From the NCBI GenBank assembly GCA_963966185.1, contig CAWZYM010000174.1, positions 676,001 through 740,000 of the forward strand: 64,000 bases of DNA, read 5' to 3'. The notes under the pieces are model-generated. The model was given only the letters and a program-made list of their open reading frames with translations, ran no database searches and was not told where the DNA came from. The stretch is from Rhabditoides inermis. Its lineage: Eukaryota; Nematoda; Chromadorea; Rhabditida; Rhabditidae. Positions 35,631-50,600 of the stretch are shown here, piece after piece (position 1 is the first letter of the stretch; each line of letters opens with the position of its first letter). The position numbers and the translations under genes are program-made.

Positions 35631-38600
35631 CTGAAATTGTTGAGATCTGCAACAAAGTCAACTTCTTTTTGAATTATTTTTAGCATCTATGATATAATGA
35701 GTGATACCTTCGCCTGTTTCCTGACAGTGTCATGAGTGAATAGTTCATGTGGTTCCACAGTCACTGCGAGTCTTTTTGCTATCTCCGACCGCAGTCGAAT
35801 GACCAACAGCGAGTGACCGCCGAGAGAGAAGAAAGAAGAGTCGAGGGTGGGTTCATGCGAGACTAGGGATCTCCAGATGGAAGCAATGGAGGCCTACAAC
35901 ATTTCAGACAATGCAAGCATGTTTTTTTACTCACCTCTGATAAATTCATTTTCTCATTTGAAGGCGAGCGTGTGCGTAATTCAAATATTTTTTTGAGTTG
36001 TGCCGTGTCGACTTTTCCAGAGGTGGTGAGTGGGATCAACCTGTTTCGTTTTCGATACATGGACAAATTACGGTATGAAACTCACTTGACAAACATGATG
36101 TCATTGGGCTGCATATAGGATGGGAGTGTTGCCGCAAGATTCTTTTCAATATCCTCGACAGACACATTTTCTAATACAAAAAACGCCGTCAGATGATCGG
36201 GAGACATCTGAAACTTTTTGTGAACCAATGACTTCATTGTTACTCCACCTGCATCACTTTCACCGCTGTGATCCCGTCGATCAGTAGTATCGCATTCTCA
36301 ACGTCTCCCAATTCTATGCGATGCCCTCTGATTTTGCACTGTTGATCCTTTCTGCCAATGTACTGCACACCATTTTTAGAGTTCACAACCAAGTCGCCAG
36401 TCTCGTACACGGTTCCGTTCCTTTGAACCATCCTGTCTTCTCTCGACACATGCGTGTTTTCATTGAAGGCGTTTCCCACTCCATTCCAGTATCCTCTGGC
36501 CACACCGTCTCCCGTCAGCAACAACTCTCCCGGTTGACCGTCCATGCCTTCGTTTATCACGAAGCTTTCACCATCGTTCGGTTTCCCGATGACATTTCCT
36601 TGCGGCACTCCGAGATGACATCGATTTGTCAGCGACCAAATCGTAGCTTCAGTGGGACCGTAAATTTGCGTTACTGATATTGACATGTTCAATGCAGCTT
36701 GCAGTGGTCGTTTTTGAATCGTCTCTCCTCCCACAAACAACTTCTCCAGGTTACCAAGCTTTTTGAGGTCTACATCTCCCAGTGAATTGAAATGTGCAGA
36801 CGTGAGGAACGCAAATGAGCAACCTGAAATAATGATTCGATTTCGATTTGAATGTTTCGTTTACCTATACTATATATTTCATTCGCAGCATCAGATATAT
36901 CCCTGTGTTTGCACAGCGTTGATCCATTCAGCAAGGCGCAGAAAATATTCATGGCCGACACATCGAAAACTGTGTTGACCGAGTGGTAGATCTAAATATG
37001 TTACAGTATGTTGGAGTATAAAAGTAACACACCTTTGAATCCTGATTGATTTCAGTCTGCTTAGTGGCAGTAGTGGTGAATGACACGAGACTGTTCTGTC
37101 CCACTGCCACCCCCTTCGGTTCCCCCGTCGATCCACTTGTATGAATCACATAGGCTAGATCGAAAGACGTGCATCGATTGAACAATGACTTTTCACAATC
37201 GACTGTAATTGCGATGGTTTCTCCTGATTTCGTTATGATTGTTTCATTCTCTATCCACAAGTGCGTCCCGAGGTTCTTCAGAATTCTTTCCCGCCTAGCC
37301 GCTGGCCATGATGGGTCAATGGGCGAGTAGGCGCCGCCTGAACACTATGTAGTCACTTCGAAGAGAGTACAAACCTGTCATCATGACAGCGACAATGAGT
37401 TGCAGCATGTGATTCGATGTGGTGCATATGGGGACGACGCAGTCAGGGCCCAGCAGCAGTCCGCACTCTCGCAAGTGACACTCTTCCAGCTGGGCTGCGA
37501 TGCGCGACGCTCGATCGGATAAGGTCGCATAGCACACACGCTGTTCATTGAAGTGATCCAGAAACGCCGCCGACATTCCGGTCAGGTGAACCTGGCAGTA
37601 TAGCATAGTTTAGCACTTAACTTTCACAAACCTGTTTCTCGAAGATCTGTCCAACTGAAGATCTTGGTTTGTCGGCATTCGGTCCATTGACTGGTTCAAC
37701 TGGTTTTGCGCCAACATTTGATAGAGAATGTATGTAGTCGTTCATGACATTTTCCATCAAATCTATCGAAAAACAGTTTGAGTCATATTCGAATACGATG
37801 CGCAGTCCAGACGGAGTTTCATCAACTAAAATCGGTATACATTTGTTTAATCTATCGACGTACCTGTGGAAGAGAACTCAAAAATTGAATTCATAGACAG
37901 CTGAGTAACTGTGGATTCACAGCCATTGATCTGGACGACGGGAAAATCGAGGTTATGCCTAAAATTGCATTAATCATATGAGACTATTTTCGTTAAGTAA
38001 ACCTGTAATTGAAGTAAATATCAAATATTGGATGCTGTCCAGTGCGGTCTCGGTTCAAAGCAGCGACAAGTTTGTGGAAAGGAACTTGCTCGTACTTTCG
38101 AGCATGAATAATCTAAGTGAACACAGTTCATCATCTGGTTTGTTTCTACTAACCTTCTCTTTCACCAGTTCTATGACACTTTCGAAGATATCATTGACAC
38201 CGACATTCGCTTGCACCACCATGTTGTTGAGAAAATAGCCGATCAACGAGTTGACTTCTTCGATGTACCTACAATATGTATGTAGCAATCATGTTTGAAA
38301 AAAATACTTGTACACTTACCTCCCAGACACAGGACATCCCACCACCACTTCGTCTTGACTGGCATCGGCAGACCAACGCCGGACAGTGAGAAGGAATGAG
38401 GCCAGCATAATCACGTACTCAGTGGTCTGATGCATCTTGGCGAGTTGTCGAATAGTTTCAACTGTCTGCGTTGGAACATGTCGAGACATCGACTTCATAC
38501 ATCTAGCCGTATCGATAATTCGCCGATCTCTTATAATTCTTGTCGGCTCTGACTCTTTCATTTGTTCAGCTAGTTCCGAAACTGATTCCTGAAAAGCATT

Positions 38601-41600
38601 AAAGTTATAAGTTATGAAATGTTGGTTACCTGTATTTCTTGATTATTTGAGACACTTCTTTGCCAAGAGGCGAAGTCGGCGATTGCAAATGCGCCCTTGT
38701 TTGGTCTTACAACATCGTTTCTAGCATACTGGTTGTACAACTCGCTGAGTTCTCTTGCTAACACTGTCATCGACCATCCGTCAGTAACAATGTGATGCTG
38801 ACAGACCAACACTGTGGGAGACCCATCTGCTATGAACGTCAATATTCTGAACGGAATTTCCCGCAGATCATAAACAAATGCCATTTCATCATCAATGACA
38901 CTCTTCAATTGCAAATCAGTCACACATTGCCAGTCGATGTTTTGATAGCTTTCAGTCAAAGACATTGTTGTTTGTTTCATTTCCGGAACATTGTTGAACG
39001 TCGTTCTCAATGAAGTTTGTTTCGCAATAATACTTAACAGAGCGTTCTTCATACAATCGCAGTTCATGTTACCGTTGAACGTGATTGAGAAGAGAATGTT
39101 GTATTGTGTTCCTTTCGGATCCAGTTGATTCAACAGGTACATGTTTTCTTGAGCATACGATAACGGCAAAAGTTCTGTTTTGTCGATATGTACAATCTTA
39201 TTTTTTTTTATTGTGTCCATTGATTGTTCAACAGCTTCGATGAAATCATGCATTATTGGATGATCAAATAAAACGTTGACCGGAATAGTTTTGTTCAGTT
39301 CCGCATTGATTTTCCATACCACTTGCAAAGCATTGAGCGAATTGCCTCCGTAATCGAAGAAATTAGCGTTGTCTTCAAACGATTTCACCGACAAAACACT
39401 CTTCCAAGATTCGACAACGATATTCTTGATTGATCGGTCGTGTTCTTTTTTGAGATGCATTGATCTGAGAGAATCGTTAGGTTTTTGTAACTCGTTCAAA
39501 GAGTGTTTCAGCTTGGAAGGATTCAGAGATGATACTGCCACAATTCCCGAATGTTTCAGTGATTGTCGAAACAATAATCTTCCTTGGCGTGTGGTTATTG
39601 CGCCTTTGTCCAGAAATGCGTCGAGCTCACTTGCACTTTGAAAGTCCTTCATTATACCTACGTTCTTCCACGCAGGCCACTGAACTGATAACATTCTTTT
39701 CACTTGACGGTGTCTTCTGATTGACAGTGCATCCAAGTAATTGTTGGCCGCAGCGTAGTCTTCCGTACCTTGAATACCCAAGAATGACGACAAAGATGAT
39801 GTGAATATCAGATTTTCCACAACAATGTCTAGTTCTTCTAGGGATTTTAGGATGTTCACGGTCCCAAAAACCTTTGGTTTCAGTACATTCGTGATGTCGC
39901 CTTTCGATTTCTGAAGTGTAGGGGAAGTGGGCACCCCTGCACCTTGGATTATTGTCGTGATCTGTCCGTGCCTGTCGACGATAGTCTCAAATGCTTGTCT
40001 CACTTCACTGATATTGGAAATGTCCACGCTCATCCCAGAAATCTCGTTATTTGTCTTTTCAATTGTGTGCACAAGATTTTCAGGAAGACCGGCTTTTCTA
40101 CTAAAAACTATGAAACTAGTTTGTGTTGCTTTAGATGCGATTTCTTCAATAACAGCTTGTCCGACACCTCCAGATCCACCAATTACAACAATGACATTGC
40201 CGAGGTTCATCATTTCGAATTCTGGCATGGATTCTGTATACGTCGCCTCCATCATCTTCTTTCCAGTACTCATCACATGACACGAAGGAACTGTTGCCGT
40301 GTTGATCTTGCAAACCACTTTAGAAATGTCGCCACTACAGGTTTCCACGTAGTAGATATGCTGACTTTGCATCGCATGTTCACGAATAGGTCCAAGCATA
40401 GTCGCTCTCATTGGGTGGTCGTCTAGGGCAATGAAGTATGCAAGCACATCTATCACTGACAGTATGTGTTTGCGGATCCAATGTGCACTATAGAAAGTTG
40501 TCAGAAGCATGTCCTCCGTATCCGAGTACACTTTGCTGCAAGCGTGAACGATCACGTCCACTCGTTTCTTCGATAGTTGTTTCGCCAGATTGATGTAGCA
40601 TTCTTCGTCGCTGTTCTGAGATACGTTGCAGACAATACATGAATCATGTTCTTTTAGGAAAGCATCAATACGGTCATCTTGCTCTGTTCTAAACAACAAT
40701 ATTGTTCTATTTCTGAGAAAGTCTCGATTCTCTTGCACTTTCATCTCAATCCAGGATGGAGTGTAGAACTTTTGTTCATTAGGCGGAAGAGAGTTCAATG
40801 TCTCTGATCGCCAACACGAAGTCTTCTCAAAAGCATATCCCGGTATAAACGGATCGCCGGAAACGATGTGAAAGAATTTTCTGCAATAGGTTGTGCACAT
40901 ATAACTTAATCTAAATCATGTTATACATACCTGAAATCAACGGGATAACCGTGAGCCCACAGATCTGCGACTGCTTGATACAATTGCGACCTATCGTTGC
41001 CGTGTTGTTTCACTTGTCGTTTTGTTTGCACAGTGTGGATAACCGATATATCAGATTCCTTCTCGTGTAGTAGATTCTCAATTATCCCGGATGGACCGAT
41101 TTCAACAACGACTCGTATATCTTTGTTTTGAATGAGACTGTCCACGCATCTGTCCATTCTCACGGCGCGTCGCATGTGGTTCAAACAATAGTCTCGTGAA
41201 AATTTCGCTGGTTGCCCATCAATGTTTGATATGATATGTTTTGTGGGTGTTTGAAAAACGCATGTTTTCAACAGCTCATCAAACGCAGGAAGAACGGTAT
41301 CCATCATAGAAGAGTGAAATCCTGTATGAATTGTATACAAAAAGTGAAAAAAAAACGTGATTACCATGGGATGTATCCAGTTCTTTGTGTTCAATTCCGC
41401 CCTCATTCAAATCGTTTTTCCACTTCTCGATTTCATACGGCGGTCCAACAACGCATTTCAACGTATCAGAGAGCTCAGCGGATATTTCCAAGTTTGAAGG
41501 TATCGTGTAAGTCGAAGAATGACCTTTCACTGCCAACATACGAGCCTAGAAAACTATGAATGAAACATTGTTTAGTCAAGTATACCTTTGCTGTCTTTGC

Positions 41601-44600
41601 TACAAGTTTGCCTCGTTGACAAAGCAGCTGCATCGCATCGTTATCTTCCATAACACCAGCATAGACTGCAGCAGCATATTCGCCGACACTAAAAGAGGAA
41701 GGGTAATTTTAGGAATTAGGAGGCACGATTTAGTAGCACACCTGTGTCCAATGAGTACATCGCTCTCCACTCCCCACTCGTTCAGCTGCGCGCGGATGCT
41801 GTCACACAGTGTGAACATCACGCACTGTGCCACCTCCGCGTCGTAGACACGGTCACTGCTCATCACAATTCTGGAAACGGACTTGAACCGTGTTTTCATC
41901 AACTCACTCACCGAAAATCTTGATTCGTCATTTTAGTGGCGTGTTCAATATGTCGATTCATGGTTTCCGTGAATGTCTTTGCTTTTTCGAAAGACGCATG
42001 TTCCATGTTAGGATACTGAACTCCTTGAGGCGCAAAGAAGAAGGCGATGTTTTTGTTAGTCAGGGGTTTGTGTTCATAGCAGTCAGTGACTGCTTGGAGA
42101 CAAGACCTGGCGTCTGCTGCGGACGATGCGGCAACGCCTACTCGGTACTTGAATTGTTCCTTCTTCATTAGAGACGCTGCCACCGCATGTAGATCTTTGT
42201 CGTCAGTGAGATAGCTGGCAAGCGTGCGGCAATATGTTATGCAAGCTTCTTTTGACTTTGCAGATATTGGAAGAATCACATATTCCTTCTTGGTGAAGTT
42301 GATCGGTTTGGCATCACCAGATCCCAAAATTAGGTGAGCATTCGTACCGCCAACTCCAAATGCACTCACAGCTACCAAGCGTCCGTCATCGTTCAGCATT
42401 TCCGTTTTTGTAGTCACTTTAAAATAGATGTCTCCGAATTTCGGATTCAGTTGTGAGAAATTAGCTTGTGGCGGAATGATTCCTGTCTCAAGCATCTTGA
42501 TAGCTTTGATCAGTCCGGACATCCCAGCTCCGGCAAAACCGTGTCCGATGTTTGCTTTCGTACTTCCAATGTAGGGATTGTTAGTGTACACTTGCTTCAT
42601 GGCCCTGAGTTCAATTTCATCGCCTACAGCCGTTCCCGTACCGTGGCACTCCACGTAACGTATCATATCCTTCATGGAATCATCCAGTTGATCCAGTGCT
42701 TTCCTCATGCACATTGCCTGACCAGTAGTGTTCGGTGCCAAGAAGCTCGCCTTATTCTGACCGTCGTTGCTTGTTCCGATTGATTTGATCACAGCTAACA
42801 CGTGATCTCCATTCTGTCTCGCTTTCGATAGTAGTTTCAGTACGACACAGCCGACTGCTGATCCACGAACTGTTCCATTTGCTTGTTCATCGAAAGGACG
42901 ACAGTGTCCGTCTGGAGACATCACCATGCCTGGCTGGTACTCATATCCCATGTTATCCGGTAGAACGAGTGAAGACGCTCCTGCAAGGGCCATGTCGATC
43001 TTTTTTAGTTTTAGCGCAGACACGGCTTGTTCAATTGCCACCAATGAAGTTGAACATGCTGAGTAGACATTGATAGCTGGTCCGTTGAGGTTGAGGCAGT
43101 GAGCAGTCCATGTGGAGAGGTGATCCTTCTGATTCATCGCGAACAGTCTAGCCATGGAACCCACGGGGTGTTTTGAGGAATCGCCATATTCTGATGGCTC
43201 CGCTCCAGCGTATACTCCTATGTTCAAATCTGATCGGTATTTCACGTAGCCGGACATTTCGAGGCTGTGATATGCATGAACTAGAAAATTCCGAATTTGA
43301 GGATCCAAATCATCTGCGTCTTCTTTAGTCATACGGAAAAATCGGTGATCGAAATGTTCAATGTCGGGTATGATTCCAGCAGCTGGTACAAACGTATCGT
43401 CTTCGTTTTCCGTTCTCTCCCGTCGCGTTATGCAGTCCTTCCCATCGACGATATTCTTCCAAAACTCTTCGACACTTGCAGAACCGGAAAACGCTCCAGA
43501 GTAACCGATAATAGCCACGTCATCATTTTCTTGTACATTCTCAAAACTTGTTTTATTTGTTTCCATATTATCTTTCGGTGGCAATACGTTCTCTATAAAC
43601 TTTGATAGCGTTTCTGTCGTACTGTTATCATAAATCTCTGCCGTCGATAGTGTTATGTTGAAAGTTCGTTCACACTTTTCTCGTATCTCCTCGATCATCA
43701 ATGAATCGATGCCAAGAGTCATGAAGCCCACGTCTTCTTCAAAACATTGTAAACCAGAAACGGATGAAATTATTTCAAGAAGTTGTTTCTTCACGGCAAC
43801 ATCTGTCCGATGTTGTTTGATATCAACGTCTTCAATTGAATCATGTTTCACAACATTGGACAATAGTGGTTTAAGATGAGGCTGTCTTTTGACTATTGTT
43901 TGCCAGTCTCCATTGAACATTAGCGCATCCTCGAAGTTCATACTCACTGCTCGCACAGCGTCTACAGGATTCATAAAGTTCCATCCATTCAATTTTATTT
44001 GCTGACGAATGTGATTCAAGTCATTTCCAGAGAGCATTCCAATATCGGCCCACGGTCCATAGTGAATAGTGGAACACTCCAAACCACTTGACTCTCCCAT
44101 CGTTGTCATGAGTCCATTGGCGAACGCATAGTTGCATTGACCAACTGATCCAAATACAGCCGCAGCCGACGAAATCAGAATCAGCTTCTTCACGTTGTGA
44201 TTCTTCGTTGCTTGGAGTATTGCCTGCAGTCCTTGTACCTTCGATTTCAGTACGTGATCAATTTTCGTCAATGTAATATTGTTCATCAATGCATTATCCA
44301 CAACGCCTGCGCAGTGAACGATTGTATCGATGTTCAATATATCGCGGAGAGCAGATTTCACTTGCGCAGAATCCGAACAGTCGCACGGACAGTGAACACA
44401 GTTTTCCGGTAGCTGATCAGTTGGTGTTGACCGCGATAATATCACCACACTCTTCGGGTTCATGTGTTTAAGAATCGCTCTTCCGATTCCTCCAAGACCA
44501 CCAGTGATCAATAGAGTGTTGGCCGTGTAGTTGTTTGAGGAACATTCAAATGCTTCAATGCGCTCTACATAACGAACATTTTCTTTGTAGAATACAGCTT

Positions 44601-47600
44601 CGTTCCATTCTTTCGCTTTCAACTCCGCTTCAATATCGTCTAATGTTTCAAATGATATAAACTTGTAGTCCATCGGTTTCTCAGATGCCAGCGAGCGTAT
44701 CAATCCAGTCAGTTCCGTGTGACGAGTTCCATTTCGCTTCACAGCGATCACGAACCGTCCAGATTGACGATATAATTTCATCCAGATGTTGATTATCTCA
44801 ATCATGAACTGTGTTTGTTGTGTGTCCGTGGGTGACATTCCCGGATAAATAAACACACAAGTGCGATCAGTCAATTTTTCTGATAGTTCCGAAACACGAA
44901 CAAGTTTGAATGGCAGATCTATATGTTCTTGTGAAATACTAATGATTTCTTCTTGGTTGAAATTGGTTGTACATTTTCTTTTGACGAGCTTACGTTGGAA
45001 CATATATGTTTGAGTTGTACAGTTTACTTCACGTGGTTCTTCCGAGTCTTTCTTGAACGGCCATAATATACGTTCGTTCATAGGAGGAATTGGAATTTGC
45101 AGTCCCGTGCGAACATTTGTTGACACGCTCATTTGATTCCAGTTTATATGCACACCGCAAATGTATTGTTGCGCTATAAGTGAAGCGAAGGTCGTCGGGT
45201 CCGTAAGTTCAGATATATTTACCACATTTTCGTTGTTCACATTAGTGGTAATGTCTGGTATGTTTATGAGCATCATCTGTTTCATTTCTTGTGTAATTTC
45301 TTTAGTCAGTAAAGGCGAAGTGCAAACATATTCACAATCCAATCCAATATCCTTTGTCGTCTTCATTGTTCTGCACAATTCAACTATGTTCGTAGAAGTT
45401 TTTCTCACGTCGAACAATACTGTGTTCAGCTGTATGCAACTGGAAGATTCATAGTCATCCAAGTTGATCACAACTTTCTTGTTTGATGTGTTGGTAAATG
45501 AGTATTCGGCCATCAAATGTCCTTTCCAGTCATACACGAAAGCGTGTCGGTAGCGGTAGTGCTTCCGATGGAGCTGCAGTATCTGACAGACTTCTTGAAG
45601 TGGTATGTCGGTATGTTCGATAAATTGTTTCCATTCACTGATAAGCATGTTCAGAGAAGTCTTCGACTTGGAGGACAGGACAGCAATGGATGGAAACGTT
45701 GTTGTCGAACGATCGATCTTGTGGGAGATTTCTTTATTAATTACAACATAGGTGTTTGTTCCGCTGAAACCGAAGCTGTTGATTCCAACACTATTCCACT
45801 CATGTTCTGATCCAATAGGATTTATCTGCAACTTTGCATAATCTATTTTTAGATTCGGACACGAAAAGTGATATGACGGCAAATTATACTGATACTTCAT
45901 TTGTTGCAGTATTGATATTAGGCTGGCAAATCCTGCTGCCGCTTCGCAGTGACCCAGTTGAGACTTGATACTAGACACAGTGACCATTGAGGTCGTCGCG
46001 TTGGCAACACTCTGTGCCTCAATGGGATCACCGAGCGGTGTACCCGTTCCATGGCACTCTATCCTTGAGAGTTCACATTCAACACTGCTAGACACTTTAT
46101 GACACTGCTTCATCAGCGCCAGTTGTGAACTGCCATTCGGCACGGTGAGTGCCGAAGAAACACCGTTGTGACATACGCTCCACGATTTCAATCGGAGATG
46201 CTGAGCATCGGAACGTTAACAGTTTTGTGACAAAATGGAACTTACTGCATCATCGGCTAGATCACATCGTGCTAGGATGACCACAGCGAATCCTTCTCCT
46301 CGCTGGTAGCCATCTGCAGCGGCGTCGAACACGCGACACGCCCGAGTGGGCGATAACATCTTTGCATTCAAGAGAACCTAGACCAATCACTTGTGTATTT
46401 ATGTCTGCAACCTACTTGCAGTACGTACCTGCGTGTTGTGTTCATTCAATATGAGATTGCACGCGCCCACTATCGCGTAATCGCAGGAACCCTGAACATA
46501 CATACTATGATAAATTGAATGTCATCCCATACCTTATCAATAGAATCAGCCGCGGCACACAGTGCGGTCATAGCACTGGAGCACGCAGTGTCCACTGTTA
46601 TTGCTGGACCACTCAGCTGCAGCCAGTGAGCTATGCGGCCAGCCAGACAGGATGCGTTCGTACCCACTGCAAGGTATCCCGCACGCTCCACCGACGAATC
46701 GGATGCAACCTGAACACTTAATCAATTAATGATTGTTGTTAATGACACCTTTTGAGCGAAATCGCTGCTGCTGACTCCAACAAAGACTCCTGTATGTGAT
46801 GGGAACTGGACGATGTTTGCATCTAGCATCGCGTTGTGAACAGATTTCAGAAGAAACCTGAAAACAGGTTCTTCCATTGCTTATTGAATAATATACCTCA
46901 CCTCTGCTGTGGATCTATATATGGGGCTTCTTTGGGACTGATTCCAAAAAGTTCTGGATCAAATAAACGTATGTCTTCGTCGATCAGATTTGCATGATCG
47001 GTGACATCCGTGCGGTTGTAGTAGCAATCGCGAAAAACGACTCCCATCTGAAACTGTACTCTTCAATAGAGTTTTTGAAGAGAACTCACCTTGAGTTGCT
47101 GCCACAGTGTAGCGTTGTCGTTTGCATCAAAACAAAAGTTGCCGTGATGCCCGACTATAGCAACACCTTTCGCCGAATGATCATATTTGACAGTGGTTGG
47201 GGCTTCCAGCGTTTCAATGCTCGTTTGAAGTTTTCTCTTATGTATTGGTTTATTGTCGTCATGTTTTCGTTTCACGAGTATGCCTTTGATCTTGCACAGA
47301 TCAGCAAAGTGTATTCCGTCAGCAAACATTGAGACATCTCCAATAATATACTGGTCGTTGTTATAATCCACTCGGCCGACAGTTGTTATTCTTTTATCAC
47401 GCAGGTCGATGGCCTGGTTGATGTACACTTCCCCAACCTCGACCGGAATCGCATAGTGATTGGGCTTCTTGAGGGCAACTAGTAGACTGATCGATTGCAT
47501 ACCAGCGTCCAATATTACGGTACAGCACATAGTTTTGTCATTCATTGTTGTGGATTGTACAACTGTTCTGGACATTGTAAAATCTTCATTAATCATAACA

Positions 47601-50600
47601 TTTTGCAGTCGCCGAAACTCTCCTTTGTATGAAATTCCATTATCTGTTGCAGTTGAATAAAATTCATCAGTACAAGCAACACTGTTGCAATCCGTTTCAT
47701 TATCTGTTGATTCAAAAACTGATGTATATGGTTTCGTTTTCTGATGCAAGTCAATAATAGACATTTGTTGTCCTTCACATGTCAGGATCAAATTGTTTGT
47801 ATGTGAGCGTCGTATTTCGAACAGACATTGTTCTGTGATCCATTTTTGTCGGAATGTCATGTTTTGTAGAGTGTAGTAGTCTGTTGCTGTTGAATATTGG
47901 TTCACAATATCGTAGACGGTTGTTATTTGATACGCTGCCGGCACCACGTCGGATCCCTCCACTTGGTGATCGTTGAACGCGTCTTGTTCGTAGAGTGAGA
48001 GGAAACGAATCGATTCTTCAATGCAGAATGGATTGAGAACTGATCGTGCCGCGATGTTATCACTCAAACATGTCCAATCAATATTGATTCCAAGCTTTTC
48101 GATTTCCAACGCTGATTGCATGAATGTAGTCACATCGTCACCCTTGACATTGGCAGTTGGCAGAAGTAGTTGTCCATTGTCAACTCCACCAATTGTAGCC
48201 TTGATGAATGCTTGTAAAGTTGTTGAGGGACCAGCTTCTATCCAGACATTTACTCCGTGGTACGCGAGATACTCCACAGACGCGCTGAACTGTACAGTTG
48301 ACGTTGTGTGCTTCAGAAGGTATTCTGTAGTAAACGTGTACATTGGTTGACCAGTAACATTGCTGATAACCGGCGTTGTTGTTCTTTTAAAATCGATATT
48401 GTCTAAAACTGCCTTGAAGTCAAGCAGATCTTCATAGTGAATGAGACTTGAATGAAACGGGTAGGAGTCACTGATGAATATTGCCGATTTGTGAACTGAT
48501 TTCAAGTACTCGTAGATTGACTGCAGCGTTTTCTTGTCGGAAGCAATTACAGATTGACGAGATGAGTTTTCAGACGCAACCGATACGTTGTTGATTTTGT
48601 CCATGATGGTAGGAAGTTGTTCAGAATGAACAGCGAGAAGAGCACCTCTGTTGCGTATCTTGTCCATAGCCCTTCCTCTCTCCACGACTATCCGACAGCC
48701 GTCTTCCAGCGATAGTATTCCAGCAAATACTCCAGCCACAACTTCTCCGACACTGTGTCCTACGAACGTATCCGCCTCGATTCCCAGTGACTTCCACAAT
48801 TCTCCCGAGGCATAGCCGAATGCAAATATGATCGGTTGAGCAATTGAAGTTGTTTGTAGTAATTTATATTCACACGTTGAAAATGCAATGTCTCGGAGTG
48901 GAAGCTGCAACTGCATCAGTAAATCCATGATTTCGAGACATTCGTCGAACTTCTGTCGGAATATATCAACCGTATGGTAGAGTTGTCGACCCATCAAAGG
49001 GTACTGCGAGCCTTGCCCGCTGAACAGCATGGTAATCTTTCCACGCGGTACGCGGATCGAAGTATTCCAATCCAGATTTAATATGGTGTCTTGAAGTGTT
49101 GTTGACGTTGCGACGATTGATGAAATGTGGTCGCCAACTTGCCAGGCTGCGTAATCCATCAATTCGCTGACACTCCCAGTTCTTGCATAACTTATCAACT
49201 GTGATTTTGACTGATTGAAGTGGTCTTCGTCTTTCGAGCGTAGATTTATAGCAAAATAGTTCGGCGTGTCGAGTTGTCGTATAATATTGCTTTCATCGTT
49301 TTGTTTATTTATAGTTGATTTCATTGACGATGTGGTTTGCACTATATCCTTTGGTATGTCCAGACGAAACCGTAGTACTTGGTTCCAATCGATGTTAGCG
49401 GCTACGACTTGAACAGGCTTGTGAGTAAGTGCATACGCAAAACATCGTAGAGCGTCTTGGTTGGTGAGTCCAGTGAATCCGATTCTCTTCAAGTCTTCAG
49501 TATACGATACGGCCATTCCGACTTCACTCCAGTTGCCCCAGTTGATAGAAGTTCCAGGTAGTCCAGCATTTTGGCGGCATTGCATTCGATAATCGAGGTA
49601 AGCATTGGCAGTCGCATAGTTAGCTTGTCCAGCATTGCCAAGTACCGATGAAATTGACGACATGACAACGAAGTGTTGCAACGGCTGCGTGGAGAGGAGT
49701 TCTTCCAATACAACCAACCCCTTACATTTCGCTTTCCAGACACGATCGAAAAGAGTTATGTTCTGTCTATTCAGGAGAGCGTCGTGAATGACTCCTGCAC
49801 TGTGAACAATTCCGTGGAGAGGCACATCTATTGAGTTCATCACAGACATCATTTCGTCTCTATTCGAGACGTCTGCTGAGAAAACACTTATGCGGACGTT
49901 TGCTTGAAGTTGTTTCAGTTGGTAATGCGTATGCTTGTCTGGTGTTCTTCTTCCGATAAGTATGATAGTTTTGACAATAGTTGTTGAAGCGAGATGTTTA
50001 GCGATTTCCAATCCTATTCCAGAGAGTCCTCCGGTAATCATCCAGTTCTGGCCAATGTCTAGCATTATGGTTAATGATGGTTTTACTTTCACCAGACGTT
50101 CACTCCAGTAACAGTCGATTTGTGGATACAGCTCTGCAGCAAGAGTCCTGAAGAAGCTTTTGGCCACGCTGTTACCAACGGACATGTTGGAAGCAACTGC
50201 GAATTTCCACGTGTGCTTGATCAGAGTGGCAGCTTTTCCAAACAATATCAGTGCTTCACACAAGTCGCGTGTTTTGGCAATATGTGAGAGGTTGACCAAA
50301 ATTCGAGTAGTGCCGTTTTCACCTCTTGTTGATATCAGATCGTTGTAGTCGTATGTTTTGCGTGTATTTTCATCAGAAAAAGCAAGACACTGCTCATTGA
50401 TGTTCCACGTCATTAGAAAATCATGTTGAAATTCGTTGTCGATAGTCTCCACAAGATACAGTTGAGACACATCTTCATTAGAAATTTCCGTCACCATCAT
50501 TTTATCATCTTGAGTTGCCATAAAATCAGCCAGAGCTTCAACATTTGGATGTGAAAACACGTCGTTAGTGGTTACTTTTTGATTTGGAAAGTATTTCGTG